Assembly (NCBI GenBank): GCA_020434495.1
Contig: JAGRAT010000005.1
Location: 1 to 34,988 of the forward strand
DNA: 34,988 nucleotides
Source: Bdellovibrionales bacterium
GTDB lineage: Bacteria > Bdellovibrionota_C > UBA2361 > RFPC01
Direction of reading: 5' to 3'
The position numbers were made by a program, and so were the translations under genes. Below the pieces are notes generated by a model. The model worked only from the letters and a program-made list of their open reading frames with translations. It made no database searches and was not told the origin of the DNA. Position 1 is the first letter of the stretch; every line of letters starts with the position of its first letter. Below, piece after piece: positions 1 to 8,094 of this stretch.

Positions 1-2742
1 TGGCACATCTCTCGCTGCTGAAGGCATCGCCCCTAACGGAACACCAGGCCTATTCTGGCCATCCGCGTCATCAGGTCGATGTCGATTAACCGCATCGTTT
101 CCGATGTTACTCGCTGTTGTAGTTCCTGCTGGTGGTCCCATGTTCGGGGACTTAATGATAGGACGGGATTGCGAACCGACTGCTGCTTTTACCACACCCG
201 CTATCAAGGCGACATCTTTAGAAGCAGCTTGGTTTCCGTGAGAAACCGCGCCAGCGATACGCCGCGCTCCTTCACCAGCTTGTCCCATATGACTTGCAGC
301 GAGAGAATGAGTAGCAGCAGCGTTTTGTTGATCAAGCGCTCTATGCACTAATCCGGTTGAGCGCTGATCAGCAGCATTTGTTTCTTGGCTCACACTTGCA
401 GCATTTTGCTTCATACGTGCTGCTTCATTACCGGTAAAGCTACTTCCCGCAGCTCCGGCTGCCTTACCTGCTGGGTCGCCGGCTATCTTATCTACCATCC
501 CAGCAACACCAGATTTTGCACCAAGCACCATCTGCCCGGTAACCGCTGGCACAGCAAAATAGAGCGCTGACATGATATAAATGTAGTAGCCGTTTGCGAG
601 ATCGAAATCGAGCGATGAGCCCACGATAAGGCTTAGGTCGAAGAGCCGTAGTGTCGCGTCAAAGGCTGAGTCATTGAGCAATGGATTTGCTGGGGTTACG
701 TTAGCATCAAATACATTCAAGCATGCACCGTAATCCGTTGCGCCTTGGCACCATCCCGGACCTTCGGTGAGAATCAGTGCTGGTTGAGCGTTTGCTCCAA
801 AGTTACTGATGCACTTTTCAATCGGCTCAAGCACTCGTCTCGTACCACCGCCCCCGGTTATTGGCCAGTTGGCTACACACCGGAGATCGTTGAAACCTCC
901 GTAGTCGCTCATCTCAAGAACTTTCTGGTTGATGAGGTAGCTGGAGTTCGAGTTCGCCATCATCGCCCAGAGGCTGCGCTCCAAGCTCGAAACAAAGGCG
1001 AAACCGAGGTCCCAAAGCTTCACCCAAACAAAAAATGAGGTCCATGTAATGATTATTTTATTCCACGAGGGCACGAGCATGACCATGCATACGATTGGGA
1101 AAGCGAGTGAAAGCATGTAGAGCAGAATCCCTTGCACATACGGGATCATGAGAGACCAAGTATACACCTCTGCTGCCTTTGAGGTGCTACCGATAGTAGA
1201 GTTATAAAGCTGCGAGTCATCAAGAATCGTCTCGGTCTTATCCTTTCCAACAGATACGAGCTCGGGGAGGCGATTCAGTTCATTTCTAAAGAGGTGTGCA
1301 AGAATAAGATTGTAAACAAACTGATACTGCCCCGGCACAGAAAATCCGCGTGGGTGCTTAGCAGAGCACAACCCAGTGTCGTTAAACGGAATATCCCATC
1401 CATACAGAATATTGTACGTCATATCTTCCGGGTACCATCCTCCCGGTCCCCCATTCTGAAAGGACTGCGAAAAAATAATCGCTGCTTCGTACCGGAAATA
1501 AAGAAGCAGTACATAGAAATACGCATCACAAGGGATTCGATCTCGTTCCAAAATTGCATTTACTACGGCTAGGGCATTCGGGACAGCTTCTTGGTCTCGA
1601 CCACACAAGTTCCCAGGACCATTGGGCAACCATTCAACGGAACGAACAAAGCTACTTCCATTCGTCAATGTCGGAATAGCATTGTCGACAGAATCTGTCA
1701 GCAGATTCTTAAGCGAGGTAGGGGTAGGAACCGTTGTCTGAGCAAGCTCCATCCGAAGTGTCTTGTAGAGTCTCGAGAATCCTGCTCCGGCAGCACCGCG
1801 CTGATTAAACACGGTATCCGGGAGAAAGGATTCGGTATAGTTGGTGGCTCTCGCAAACTCGGTAAAATCAATCGCCTTGGTAAGGTGCTCTCCGCACTCG
1901 TCAGCAACAAAACGTGACAATGCATCTCGAGCATCTGAATTGGTAAGCTCCGCTTGGGTGACGTTGTTCAAGAAAGTCCACTTGGAGTTTGTGAATGTCG
2001 CAAAGTGATTTTGGCTATCTTGACAGACTTCGTTCGAACCAAGCGCCTCTCCGAACATAAAGTTTGGCGCAGTACTTTCAAGCGCAACGTTCGTATCGGC
2101 CGAATTCGGAACACCGAGTTCGAGGTAAGGATTGGACTGAGAGAGCGCACCAGTCCACACTGAAAGTTGACGAACGGTATCGCTCAGGAAGGAATCAAGC
2201 ATTACAAATGGCAGGGAGACCTCTACTAACCCCCCTGGCAATGCATTAGGACCTGTCCCGCCATAGGGACCATTTTTATCAAATCGAATTGCTCCGCGCC
2301 GCGTAACCCCCATGTTTACAGCACCAGATTCAGCGAGCCGCCACACCTCGTTCTGGGGTTGCATATAGGGCCCAACCATCCATGCGACTCCGTGAACCTG
2401 CGCTGGAGTATCGATTGCAAAGTAATAAATTCCAGGGCCGATAAAGAACCAGAGCCAATTCCTTGGAGGCTGACCCATCGCCATCATAATGAGTCCCGCG
2501 ATACCAGCCACGGTGTAGAGCAGTATCGAAAACTTCTCCCAACCAAGATGCATGTAATAGAGCACATCTGACTGCGCGTAGTACCCAAGAGTAGCCCACG
2601 CTGCCGTTATTGCGTGAAACGAGGAGCCAAACAAACGAAAGGGATTGCAAGTCGAATCGATGGGTAAGCTGATGCCGACTTCGCCTTGGGCGAGGAAGTT
2701 TATGGCCAGATTGCCAAGGTCGAACGCATCAAAGACACTCAT
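1..2742 (-). CDS. traG: TraG-like F-type conjugation membrane protein (3' end outside window)
   Basis: The reading frame is open for all 914 codons from an ATG at 2742 to the window edge, so the C-terminus is missing. In F-type systems TraG is an inner-membrane protein needed for pilus assembly and mating-pair stabilisation. Hydrophobic segments lie at about residues 71-89 and 95-110, then at about 528-548 and 556-580, and at about 716-742. Between the second and third segments is a long, probably periplasmic, Cys-containing stretch. After the last segment the protein becomes Ala/Gln/Gly-rich and polar, as in TraG. This topology fits the TraG_N family (F TraG is 938 residues). The start is one base after the TAG stop of the upstream gene, which implies translational coupling. 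The family call rests on topology and gene order; I did not align it. DotA-like or other polytopic secretion proteins are the alternative. Confidence 0.72.
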   Translation of the reverse strand, partial: MSVFDAFDLGNLAINFLAQGEVGISLPIDSTCNPFRLFGSSFHAITAAWATLGYYAQSDVLYYMHLGWEKFSILLYTVAGIAGLIMMAMGQPPRNWLWFFIGPGIYYFAIDTPAQVHGVAWMVGPYMQPQNEVWRLAESGAVNMGVTRRGAIRFDKNGPYGGTGPNALPGGLVEVSLPFVMLDSFLSDTVRQLSVWTGALSQSNPYLELGVPNSADTNVALESTAPNFMFGEALGSNEVCQDSQNHFATFTNSKWTFLNNVTQAELTNSDARDALSRFVADECGEHLTKAIDFTEFARATNYTESFLPDTVFNQRGAAGAGFSRLYKTLRMELAQTTVPTPTSLKNLLTDSVDNAIPTLTNGSSFVRSVEWLPNGPGNLCGRDQEAVPNALAVVNAILERDRIPCDAYFYVLLLYFRYEAAIIFSQSFQNGGPGGWYPEDMTYNILYGWDIPFNDTGLCSAKHPRGFSVPGQYQFVYNLILAHLFRNELNRLPELVSVGKDKTETILDDSQLYNSTIGSTSKAAEVYTWSLMIPYVQGILLYMLSLAFPIVCMVMLVPSWNKIIITWTSFFVWVKLWDLGFAFVSSLERSLWAMMANSNSSYLINQKVLEMSDYGGFNDLRCVANWPITGGGGTRRVLEPIEKCISNFGANAQPALILTEGPGWCQGATDYGACLNVFDANVTPANPLLNDSAFDATLRLFDLSLIVGSSLDFDLANGYYIYIMSALYFAVPAVTGQMVLGAKSGVAGMVDKIAGDPAGKAAGAAGSSFTGNEAARMKQNAASVSQETNAADQRSTGLVHRALDQQNAAATHSLAASHMGQAGEGARRIAGAVSHGNQAASKDVALIAGVVKAAVGSQSRPIIKSPNMGPPAGTTTASNIGNDAVNRHRPDDADGQNRPGVPLGAMPSAARDVP

Positions 2743-2743
2743 C

Positions 2744-4909
2744 CTACTTTACCCCCATCTTCGAAGCGCCCGCCGAAGGATTCCGTTTATCGCCAACACC
2801 ATCAGAGAACCTTGGACGAGTTTTCAGTTCGTCGTAGTAGTCATAGAGCGCTTTTCGAATCTCTCCCATTCGATCAGAGAGCTCAGCAATCTTCATGGTT
2901 GTTGTAGCCGTAGACTGATGGCTCGCGCCTGGGAGATTTCTCGCAACTAACTGAGAAGCCATATCGAATTTGTCTGCCCACGGGTGGTTGGCGAGAACCT
3001 GGCGACGTAAGGTAAGACGAAAGTGTTCGATTTTCTGCAAGGCTTTCAACTCAGCCGCCGTGAGGGCGTATTCATAGAGAAGCTGGACACGTTTTGTCGT
3101 GGTGAACTTCCAACCAGTGAATCCCCCTGTAGTCCTGTTGAATTCATCTTTTAACGGCCAGGTTGGTCCAGCAGGGACATGATAACTCCAAAGCCCGAAA
3201 AATACCGGAATTGGCCCACGGAACTTCATGATATCCCCAAGGGCAACTCCCTCCAAAATATCAGTGCAAGCTCTCTGACCGTCATCATCCGGTGGATTCT
3301 CCAACCGAAGCAGATTGTTGAGCATCATCGCATCTGAGTGTGAAAATGAAACATTTCCAGCAGACAGGTTGCCAAGCAGATCTTGGATAGTTATATCCCC
3401 AATCGTCTTTGCGGTTTCCCCCGGACGTGTGTGCATGTAGAAGCGCTTCTGGTACCACAGCTGCCCCCCAGCATTAACTGGCAAGAGATCATTCGATCCA
3501 TCTGGCCAAATCTTGTTATACGGCGAGGGCATCGCATCAATAAGCGGACCGATTGGAACGCTCGCCTGACACCCCGGGAGAAGAACGGGAAGACCTGGAA
3601 CCTGGGTGTTAATCGAAGTATTCCACTGCGCATTACCTGGAGCACTCCACAGCGGACATCCAACCGCAGTTGAGGCGAGTCCAGCCGTGTTGTTTCTCTT
3701 TGCCCAGGTGGCTTGCTGGTTTGACCAATCGCACATTTTATAAGCGAGAGCATAAATGGAACCGTAGATATCTTGGAGGTACTGCGCCTTGATCAGATCA
3801 AACCCCTTCATCGGCACCTTATATCCGGGAGTATTTCCGAATCCAAGAAACCCTCCAGTAGAGACATCAGGGGTATAAAAGTTCACCGCACGTTGCGGTG
3901 GGGAGACTTGCGTTACCTTTCGAATTCTTGAAGCAGTCTGAGCACCAAGTTCAGGCTCTAATGTTCCACCGGCGTTAAGCTTGGGGTTCCGTTCATAGAA
4001 GACCATATTCCCGTAGTAGAGTCGCGCTTCATCTTCCATCGCCCACCGAGTCTCATTCCCGAGAATCGGATTCTGGCTCACGTGATGAAAGATATACTGC
4101 CAAAGCGTTCGTTCGTAACACTCATCATTCGAAGAGAGAATAGGAGTACCAGCAGCCACAAGCGCACCGATACACTCAGGATCTGGAGTGGTTCCAGCTC
4201 GCAATGCTTTTTCAATTCCAACCGTGTTCGGAATATTCTGAATATCTTGCACCCGAGCTTGTGAAGTCGACGTTGAGGAGAGATTAGTTGCTACATCAGG
4301 GATAGCGACATCAAACCCGCCCGTACACTGTTTGATGGCATCCAAGATGCTCATCGGCACCGTTGTCTGATCAAAAATACGCTTAATACATCCCGAGAAC
4401 TCTTCCTTACGTTGCAGCTCATCAGGAAGTCCCTCGAGCGACTTCAAGTATGTTTCTAGCTGAGTAAACGTTCCCGTTGCACCAAAGTGCGATTCTTCGT
4501 TCGCTGCCGAAAATGCTGCGCCAAGAGACGAGTCAGTAAGATTGATACTCGCCATGAGAATCGCAAGCGGCGATGTATACATGTTCGCGGTTAACGCTCC
4601 AAGCAGCGGCCCAGAACGCATCACGCTCCCCTTCATCCGGTGATAATCCCCAGTATGAAAGAAGAATGACTCCTGATCGGTTCTTCTGATGTCCTCTTCT
4701 TCCGTAATAGGAATCCCCGATTGTGCGCCTCCAGTTGTTGTTTCACCGATTGCAGCACTCCCAACCCCACTAGTGGCTACCGCTGCAAAGTTTGGATAGT
4801 AACCTCTATCCGGGTCGAATGGCTGTACGGCTCCAAGTCCATCGCTTTGGGCGAAAGCATTCGTGGAGAGAAACAACAGAACCGCGACGAGGCTGATTCG
4901 CTTACTCAT
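2744..4909 (-). CDS. Exported protein in the TraH position of the conjugation module
   Basis: I chose the ATG at 4909 because it opens a clear signal peptide (MSKRISLVAVLLFLSTNAFA, then Gln) and has a GAGGGAG ribosome site just upstream, giving 721 residues. The same frame is open upstream to an ATG at 5065, which overlaps the previous stop as ATGA and has its own GGAGGA site, so a 773-residue form is possible. The mature protein is predicted to be periplasmic, has at least eight Cys scattered along it, and ends in a helical, possibly coiled-coil stretch (about the last 130 residues). In F the gene just before traG is traH, also an exported Cys-containing protein with a helical C-terminus. 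I see no sequence motif proving homology, and this protein is much longer than F TraH (about 458), so the role is inferred from position. Confidence 0.6.
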   Translation of the reverse strand: MSKRISLVAVLLFLSTNAFAQSDGLGAVQPFDPDRGYYPNFAAVATSGVGSAAIGETTTGGAQSGIPITEEEDIRRTDQESFFFHTGDYHRMKGSVMRSGPLLGALTANMYTSPLAILMASINLTDSSLGAAFSAANEESHFGATGTFTQLETYLKSLEGLPDELQRKEEFSGCIKRIFDQTTVPMSILDAIKQCTGGFDVAIPDVATNLSSTSTSQARVQDIQNIPNTVGIEKALRAGTTPDPECIGALVAAGTPILSSNDECYERTLWQYIFHHVSQNPILGNETRWAMEDEARLYYGNMVFYERNPKLNAGGTLEPELGAQTASRIRKVTQVSPPQRAVNFYTPDVSTGGFLGFGNTPGYKVPMKGFDLIKAQYLQDIYGSIYALAYKMCDWSNQQATWAKRNNTAGLASTAVGCPLWSAPGNAQWNTSINTQVPGLPVLLPGCQASVPIGPLIDAMPSPYNKIWPDGSNDLLPVNAGGQLWYQKRFYMHTRPGETAKTIGDITIQDLLGNLSAGNVSFSHSDAMMLNNLLRLENPPDDDGQRACTDILEGVALGDIMKFRGPIPVFFGLWSYHVPAGPTWPLKDEFNRTTGGFTGWKFTTTKRVQLLYEYALTAAELKALQKIEHFRLTLRRQVLANHPWADKFDMASQLVARNLPGASHQSTATTTMKIAELSDRMGEIRKALYDYYDELKTRPRFSDGVGDKRNPSAGASKMGVK

Positions 4910-5061
4910 CACTCCCTCGCCTCGCTTTCTACGGAAGGACATTGAAAATGTCCGGAGGCCCCAAGGGGAGAAAACACTTAACAGCCGCATAAAACGGACA
5001 AAAACGATCAGCTTTTGACCTTCGGAATCGAGCATTTTCATTGGTGGCTGGTATAGACACT

Positions 5062-6237
5062 TCATGAAAGTGGTCCTCCGTGGATGATACTGATGAGCTC
5101 TTCATAGAAGGCTCCCCTCCTGACACCGTAGATTTCAAATTCTTGATTCAAACTTGGAACGATGATTTTTAGCATCGGTACAGATTTTGGTTGTGGCTCA
5201 TCGTACTTCACGTAGCCTTGCTCAAGTCCGTTTAACTGCGCTCTTCGTTGGTAGTGCCTGATGACGCTCTCGTCACGATATTCGTGAGAGATGACCTTGA
5301 AAGAGATCTTTGAATTTTTGTAAGCAGCATCTCGCAACTTTCCCATCTCTCTTCCAGCTCGGAGAGAGTCTTTGTGCTGCTCAACATCTACATACAGTTC
5401 AAGCTTAATGACGCCATCAAGACTCTTGGGAGCAATTCGCTTAAAGTATTGACGAAACTCGTCACGGTGCTCTGCATCAAACTGCAGCTCCTTTTCTCGC
5501 AAGGCGGGATTGACATCGCCAATTGGGGTTAGGGCGCGCAACTGGTGCTCTGGGGGTAGAGCGAGAACGAACTTGTCAAGAATCGGCCCATTCTCTTTCT
5601 TTTCCTCTTCGATAGCTTGATCGACATACTTGTTAAATCGGTCATACTCTGGAGAGCTGCTCCAATCCTCTCCGTCGGAAATGCCTTCAGCAATCATGGC
5701 CTTTCCCATGAGACCCTGCATAAGTCCCATTCGTTCTTGAAATTGTCCCAAGTACCGCACCCACTTGCGCGCATAGTCGAATGCTAGCTCTTCATCACCG
5801 ATCTGCATCGCCGCATGAAATGCTTTGAATGGTCGAGGGGCTGACTGCTCTGGAACAATGACTTCGTCTTCCTTCGGATCTCCATAGATGGCGATAATCG
5901 AATCACGACTTTCTTCTACTCGCTCAGGTTCTTTATTTTGCGGATAGGCTTTTTCAGCTTTTGTTTCCGGCGCTGCCTCCACCTTCACACTTGCCTCTTG
6001 AAGCTCTTCTTCTTCCTTCTTCTCATTCCATCCACGAATGAGCACAAAGCCTTGCGCCGGACGAGCAATCTGCTTGTCCCACATCTCCTTCGGATGAGGG
6101 GAATCGACGAGACCAAATGCAAAGGGATTCTTCTTCTCCTCTGCATGACTCGCGAGGAGAGGCAAAAGAACTGTTAGCACAGAAACCACGCCCCCAATCA
6201 ATGGTCGTGACCCGAGCTGCCGTGTAAAAAACCGCAT
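5062..6237 (-). CDS. Exported TraF/TrbC-like protein heading the conjugation module
   Basis: The start at 6237 is chosen over a GTG at 6252 because AAAGGA lies 7 bases upstream and the product (391 residues) begins with a standard signal peptide ending near ASHA-EE. A charged Glu/Lys-rich linker spans about residues 60-105. An all-helical region follows (about 120-165, starting near the AFHAAMQIGDEE stretch), which resembles the helical part of F TraF. The last about 110 residues alternate hydrophobic strands and helices (strand LELYVDV; later VPMLKIIV) and look like a thioredoxin fold without a CXXC motif. F TraF also has a thioredoxin fold with no CXXC. Its stop overlaps the next possible start as ATGA. 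I infer a periplasmic role in pilus or channel assembly from fold and neighbours; direct homology is unproven. Confidence 0.55.
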   Translation of the reverse strand: MRFFTRQLGSRPLIGGVVSVLTVLLPLLASHAEEKKNPFAFGLVDSPHPKEMWDKQIARPAQGFVLIRGWNEKKEEEELQEASVKVEAAPETKAEKAYPQNKEPERVEESRDSIIAIYGDPKEDEVIVPEQSAPRPFKAFHAAMQIGDEELAFDYARKWVRYLGQFQERMGLMQGLMGKAMIAEGISDGEDWSSSPEYDRFNKYVDQAIEEEKKENGPILDKFVLALPPEHQLRALTPIGDVNPALREKELQFDAEHRDEFRQYFKRIAPKSLDGVIKLELYVDVEQHKDSLRAGREMGKLRDAAYKNSKISFKVISHEYRDESVIRHYQRRAQLNGLEQGYVKYDEPQPKSVPMLKIIVPSLNQEFEIYGVRRGAFYEELISIIHGGPLS

Positions 6238-6259
6238 GTGAATTCCTTTCACCTGGCCA

Positions 6260-6276
6260 CCATACTTCCAGTATGG
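6260..6276 (-). promoter_or_regulatory. Inverted repeat in the leader of the tra-like operon
   Basis: CCATACT and AGTATGG form a perfect 7-bp stem around a TCC loop, 23 bases upstream of the start at 6237. It could be an operator or an RNA hairpin in the 5' leader. Function is inferred from position only. Confidence 0.35.
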
Positions 6277-6297
6277 GGTCTACAACCTTCTCCAACT

Positions 6298-6309
6298 CGC
6301 TCATGAGCG
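6298..6309. promoter_or_regulatory. Perfect 12-bp palindrome CGCTCATGAGCG
   Basis: The 12 bases are their own reverse complement and lie about 60 bases upstream of the first tra-like gene. A dimeric regulator could bind here. There is no second copy nearby to support this. Confidence 0.3.
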
Positions 6310-6518
6310 TTACCTGCCAGAATTCCAAACACACACTCATTTGAAATTGCGGTACGCGAGCGATAACCTATCAATGGAGTTATGTTCTTTTTGGGGCAAA
6401 GGGTTACGTGGAAGTTTTATGAGGATGCCGACAATTTAGGTAATCAGAGCAAAGACTACGATAGAGGCACCCTTCGGAGGAGGAAACAAGCGGGATACAA
6501 GAGCGCCCCCGAATCATA

Positions 6519-6569
6519 TTTCCCACAGTTCTTCACATGTTTTCCACAGCCTCATTGAATAATTTCAAT
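6519..6569. other. Phased DnaA-box-like cluster with AT-rich inverted repeat
   Basis: TTTCCCACA (6519), TTCTTCACA (6529) and TTTTCCACA (6540) lie in the same orientation at 10 and 11 base steps, about one helical turn. The third matches the DnaA-box consensus TTWTNCACA exactly; the other two differ at one position each. Directly after is the inverted repeat ATTGAA-TAAT-TTCAAT (6554-6569) in an AT-rich stretch. This layout resembles a small DnaA-binding and unwinding element, but no dnaA, rep or par gene is in the window, so it could equally regulate the transporter. Confidence 0.4.
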
Positions 6570-6768
6570 AAGTTACAATCAAACTCCACAGCTCCCACTC
6601 TTGGAGTGCGAAGGATTCGACCCGAACTCACCCTCTGATGACCTACAACGCCGAACTCCATGTAAGGGTCTTATATCAAAGGAACTTTCCCCTCCTATTC
6701 ATTTCTCGCTGATAATCAGGTACTCTGCTCCGCCCCTTTTGAGAGGTTCAGGGAATCCAGTACGAAGT

Positions 6769-8085
6769 ATGTTAGTTCAAGCGTTTGTAGTAGCAGTTTT
6801 CATCAGTATTTTCGTCGGGATAGTACTCGATAAGGTTGATAAGACTCTGCTCGCGGCCTCTGGCGCGGTAATCCTCATTCTTTCCGGGGTACTCTCTTTT
6901 GAGTCCGCCATTCACTCAATTGATTTCGATACCCTTGCCCTACTCCTTGGGATGATGGTCTTCGTTGAGGGACTCACTGCCGTAGGAATCTTCAAGTGGC
7001 TCTCTTTAAAGCTCGGGCTCATCACTCGCGGGAACCCTCTCTATATTTTCCTCCTTATTAATATAGCTACCGCGTTTTTGTCGGCATTCCTCGACAATGT
7101 GACGACAGTGCTAATTCTCGCACCGTTAATGATCTCCCTCACCCAGGGAATCGGCCTCCCGCCAAAGATCTTCCTCCTCTCGGTTATCTTCATGTCAAAT
7201 ATCGGCGGGGCTGCAACGATGATCGGGGACCCTCCGAACATCCTCATAGGATCTCAGGTAGAGCACCTTGGGTTCGTTGACTTCCTCGAGTATATGACGG
7301 CTCCGGTCTTGCTCTCCATCTTGGTAGTGATCGGATATCTTAAGCTCACGAAGGGTGACCTTATACGATCTCGAGACGACATGCTCAGCTGGCTGTTCGC
7401 GAGCAATCTTATGCTTGCAGACATACGTCATCAGGCTCGAACCTTTGAGCTTAAACGTTCAGTAAAGCACAAATCACTCTTTGTCTTCATAGCGGTTATT
7501 GCTGGTTTTCTTTTGCATCCTGTTACCCACATCGAACCCCCTGTCGTTGCCATTACGGGAGCGGTTTTCCTTCTTCTTGTTTTTCATAAACAGATCAACC
7601 TCCACCACCTCTTCGGAAAGATTGAGTGGCATACCCTCCTCTTCTTTGCCGGTCTTTTTATAGTTGTTGGGGCGCTAGAGGAAGTTGGTGTACTCGAGAC
7701 GATCTCCCACCTCCTCGTCTCGCTCACTTCAAATACATTAGTTCTCATCCTGATCATTCTCTGGGCATCTGCCATTCTCAGCGCATTGGTCGATAACATC
7801 CCCTTTGTTGCGGTCATGATCCCGGTGCTGTCCGACCTAATTCACCAGGAACCGTTCGCTTCCAACCCGAAGAGCCACCTCCTCTGGTGGGCGCTCGCTC
7901 TTGGAGCATGCTTTGGTGGGAACGGAAGCATTATTGGGGCCTCGGCGAATGTAGTGAGTGTTGGAATCGCTCAGTCAAAAGGAATAAAGATCTCATTTAT
8001 GGAGTTTGCAAAGGAGGCTGTGCCCGTCACTTTCCTCACCATTCTCGTTTCGACCCTCTACTTAACCTTCTTGTATTTTATGTAG
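6769..8085 (+). CDS. ArsB/NhaD-type (ion transporter superfamily) membrane transporter
   Basis: A 438-residue polytopic inner-membrane protein of the ArsB/NhaD/P-protein branch of the ion transporter superfamily. Known members export arsenite or exchange Na+ for H+, and others carry organic anions, so the substrate cannot be assigned. The family hallmark is seen twice in the expected inverted repeat. The first half has FLDNVTTVLILAPL then SNIGGAATMIGDPPNILIGS; the second has ALVDNIPFVAVMIPV then GNGSIIGASANVVS. About 11-12 hydrophobic segments fit the family. I chose the ATG at 6769 because hydrophobic protein sequence begins there; the open frame reaches a TTG at 6601 but encodes a polar, non-family extension. 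The ribosome site is weak. The stop lies 9 bases before the next gene, suggesting co-transcription. No arsR or arsC is nearby, which argues against an ars operon. Confidence 0.88.
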   Translation: MLVQAFVVAVFISIFVGIVLDKVDKTLLAASGAVILILSGVLSFESAIHSIDFDTLALLLGMMVFVEGLTAVGIFKWLSLKLGLITRGNPLYIFLLINIATAFLSAFLDNVTTVLILAPLMISLTQGIGLPPKIFLLSVIFMSNIGGAATMIGDPPNILIGSQVEHLGFVDFLEYMTAPVLLSILVVIGYLKLTKGDLIRSRDDMLSWLFASNLMLADIRHQARTFELKRSVKHKSLFVFIAVIAGFLLHPVTHIEPPVVAITGAVFLLLVFHKQINLHHLFGKIEWHTLLFFAGLFIVVGALEEVGVLETISHLLVSLTSNTLVLILIILWASAILSALVDNIPFVAVMIPVLSDLIHQEPFASNPKSHLLWWALALGACFGGNGSIIGASANVVSVGIAQSKGIKISFMEFAKEAVPVTFLTILVSTLYLTFLYFM

Positions 8086-8094
8086 GTAACGAGA

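Larger units (their letters stand above)
6238..6768. other. Divergent 531-bp intergenic region between tra-like module and transporter
   Basis: No convincing gene lies here. From the left it holds a 7-bp-stem hairpin (6260-6276) and a 12-bp perfect palindrome (6298-6309), both in the leader of the tra-like operon. Then comes a featureless stretch with a purine-rich run near 6475-6486. Last comes a cluster of DnaA-box-like sequences with an AT-rich inverted repeat (6519-6569). The frame of the transporter is open back to a TTG at 6601, but the peptide upstream of 6769 looks non-coding. No tRNA or obvious attachment-site repeat was found, although this is where the accessory and core blocks meet. 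Confidence 0.6.

Noticed and set aside
79-1038. Several plus-strand open frames of 60-100 residues near the left edge
   Set aside because: They lie opposite the TraG-like frame, which is continuous for 914 codons with clear membrane topology.
6023-6340. A 105-residue minus-strand frame overlapping the start of the TraF-position gene
   Set aside because: It overlaps that gene by over 200 bases in a different frame and shows no family resemblance; the exported protein in the other frame has a good signal peptide and ribosome site.
6769-8085. Arsenite efflux pump ArsB as a firm name
   Set aside because: The family includes NhaD and anion transporters, and no ars genes are nearby, so only the family is claimed.
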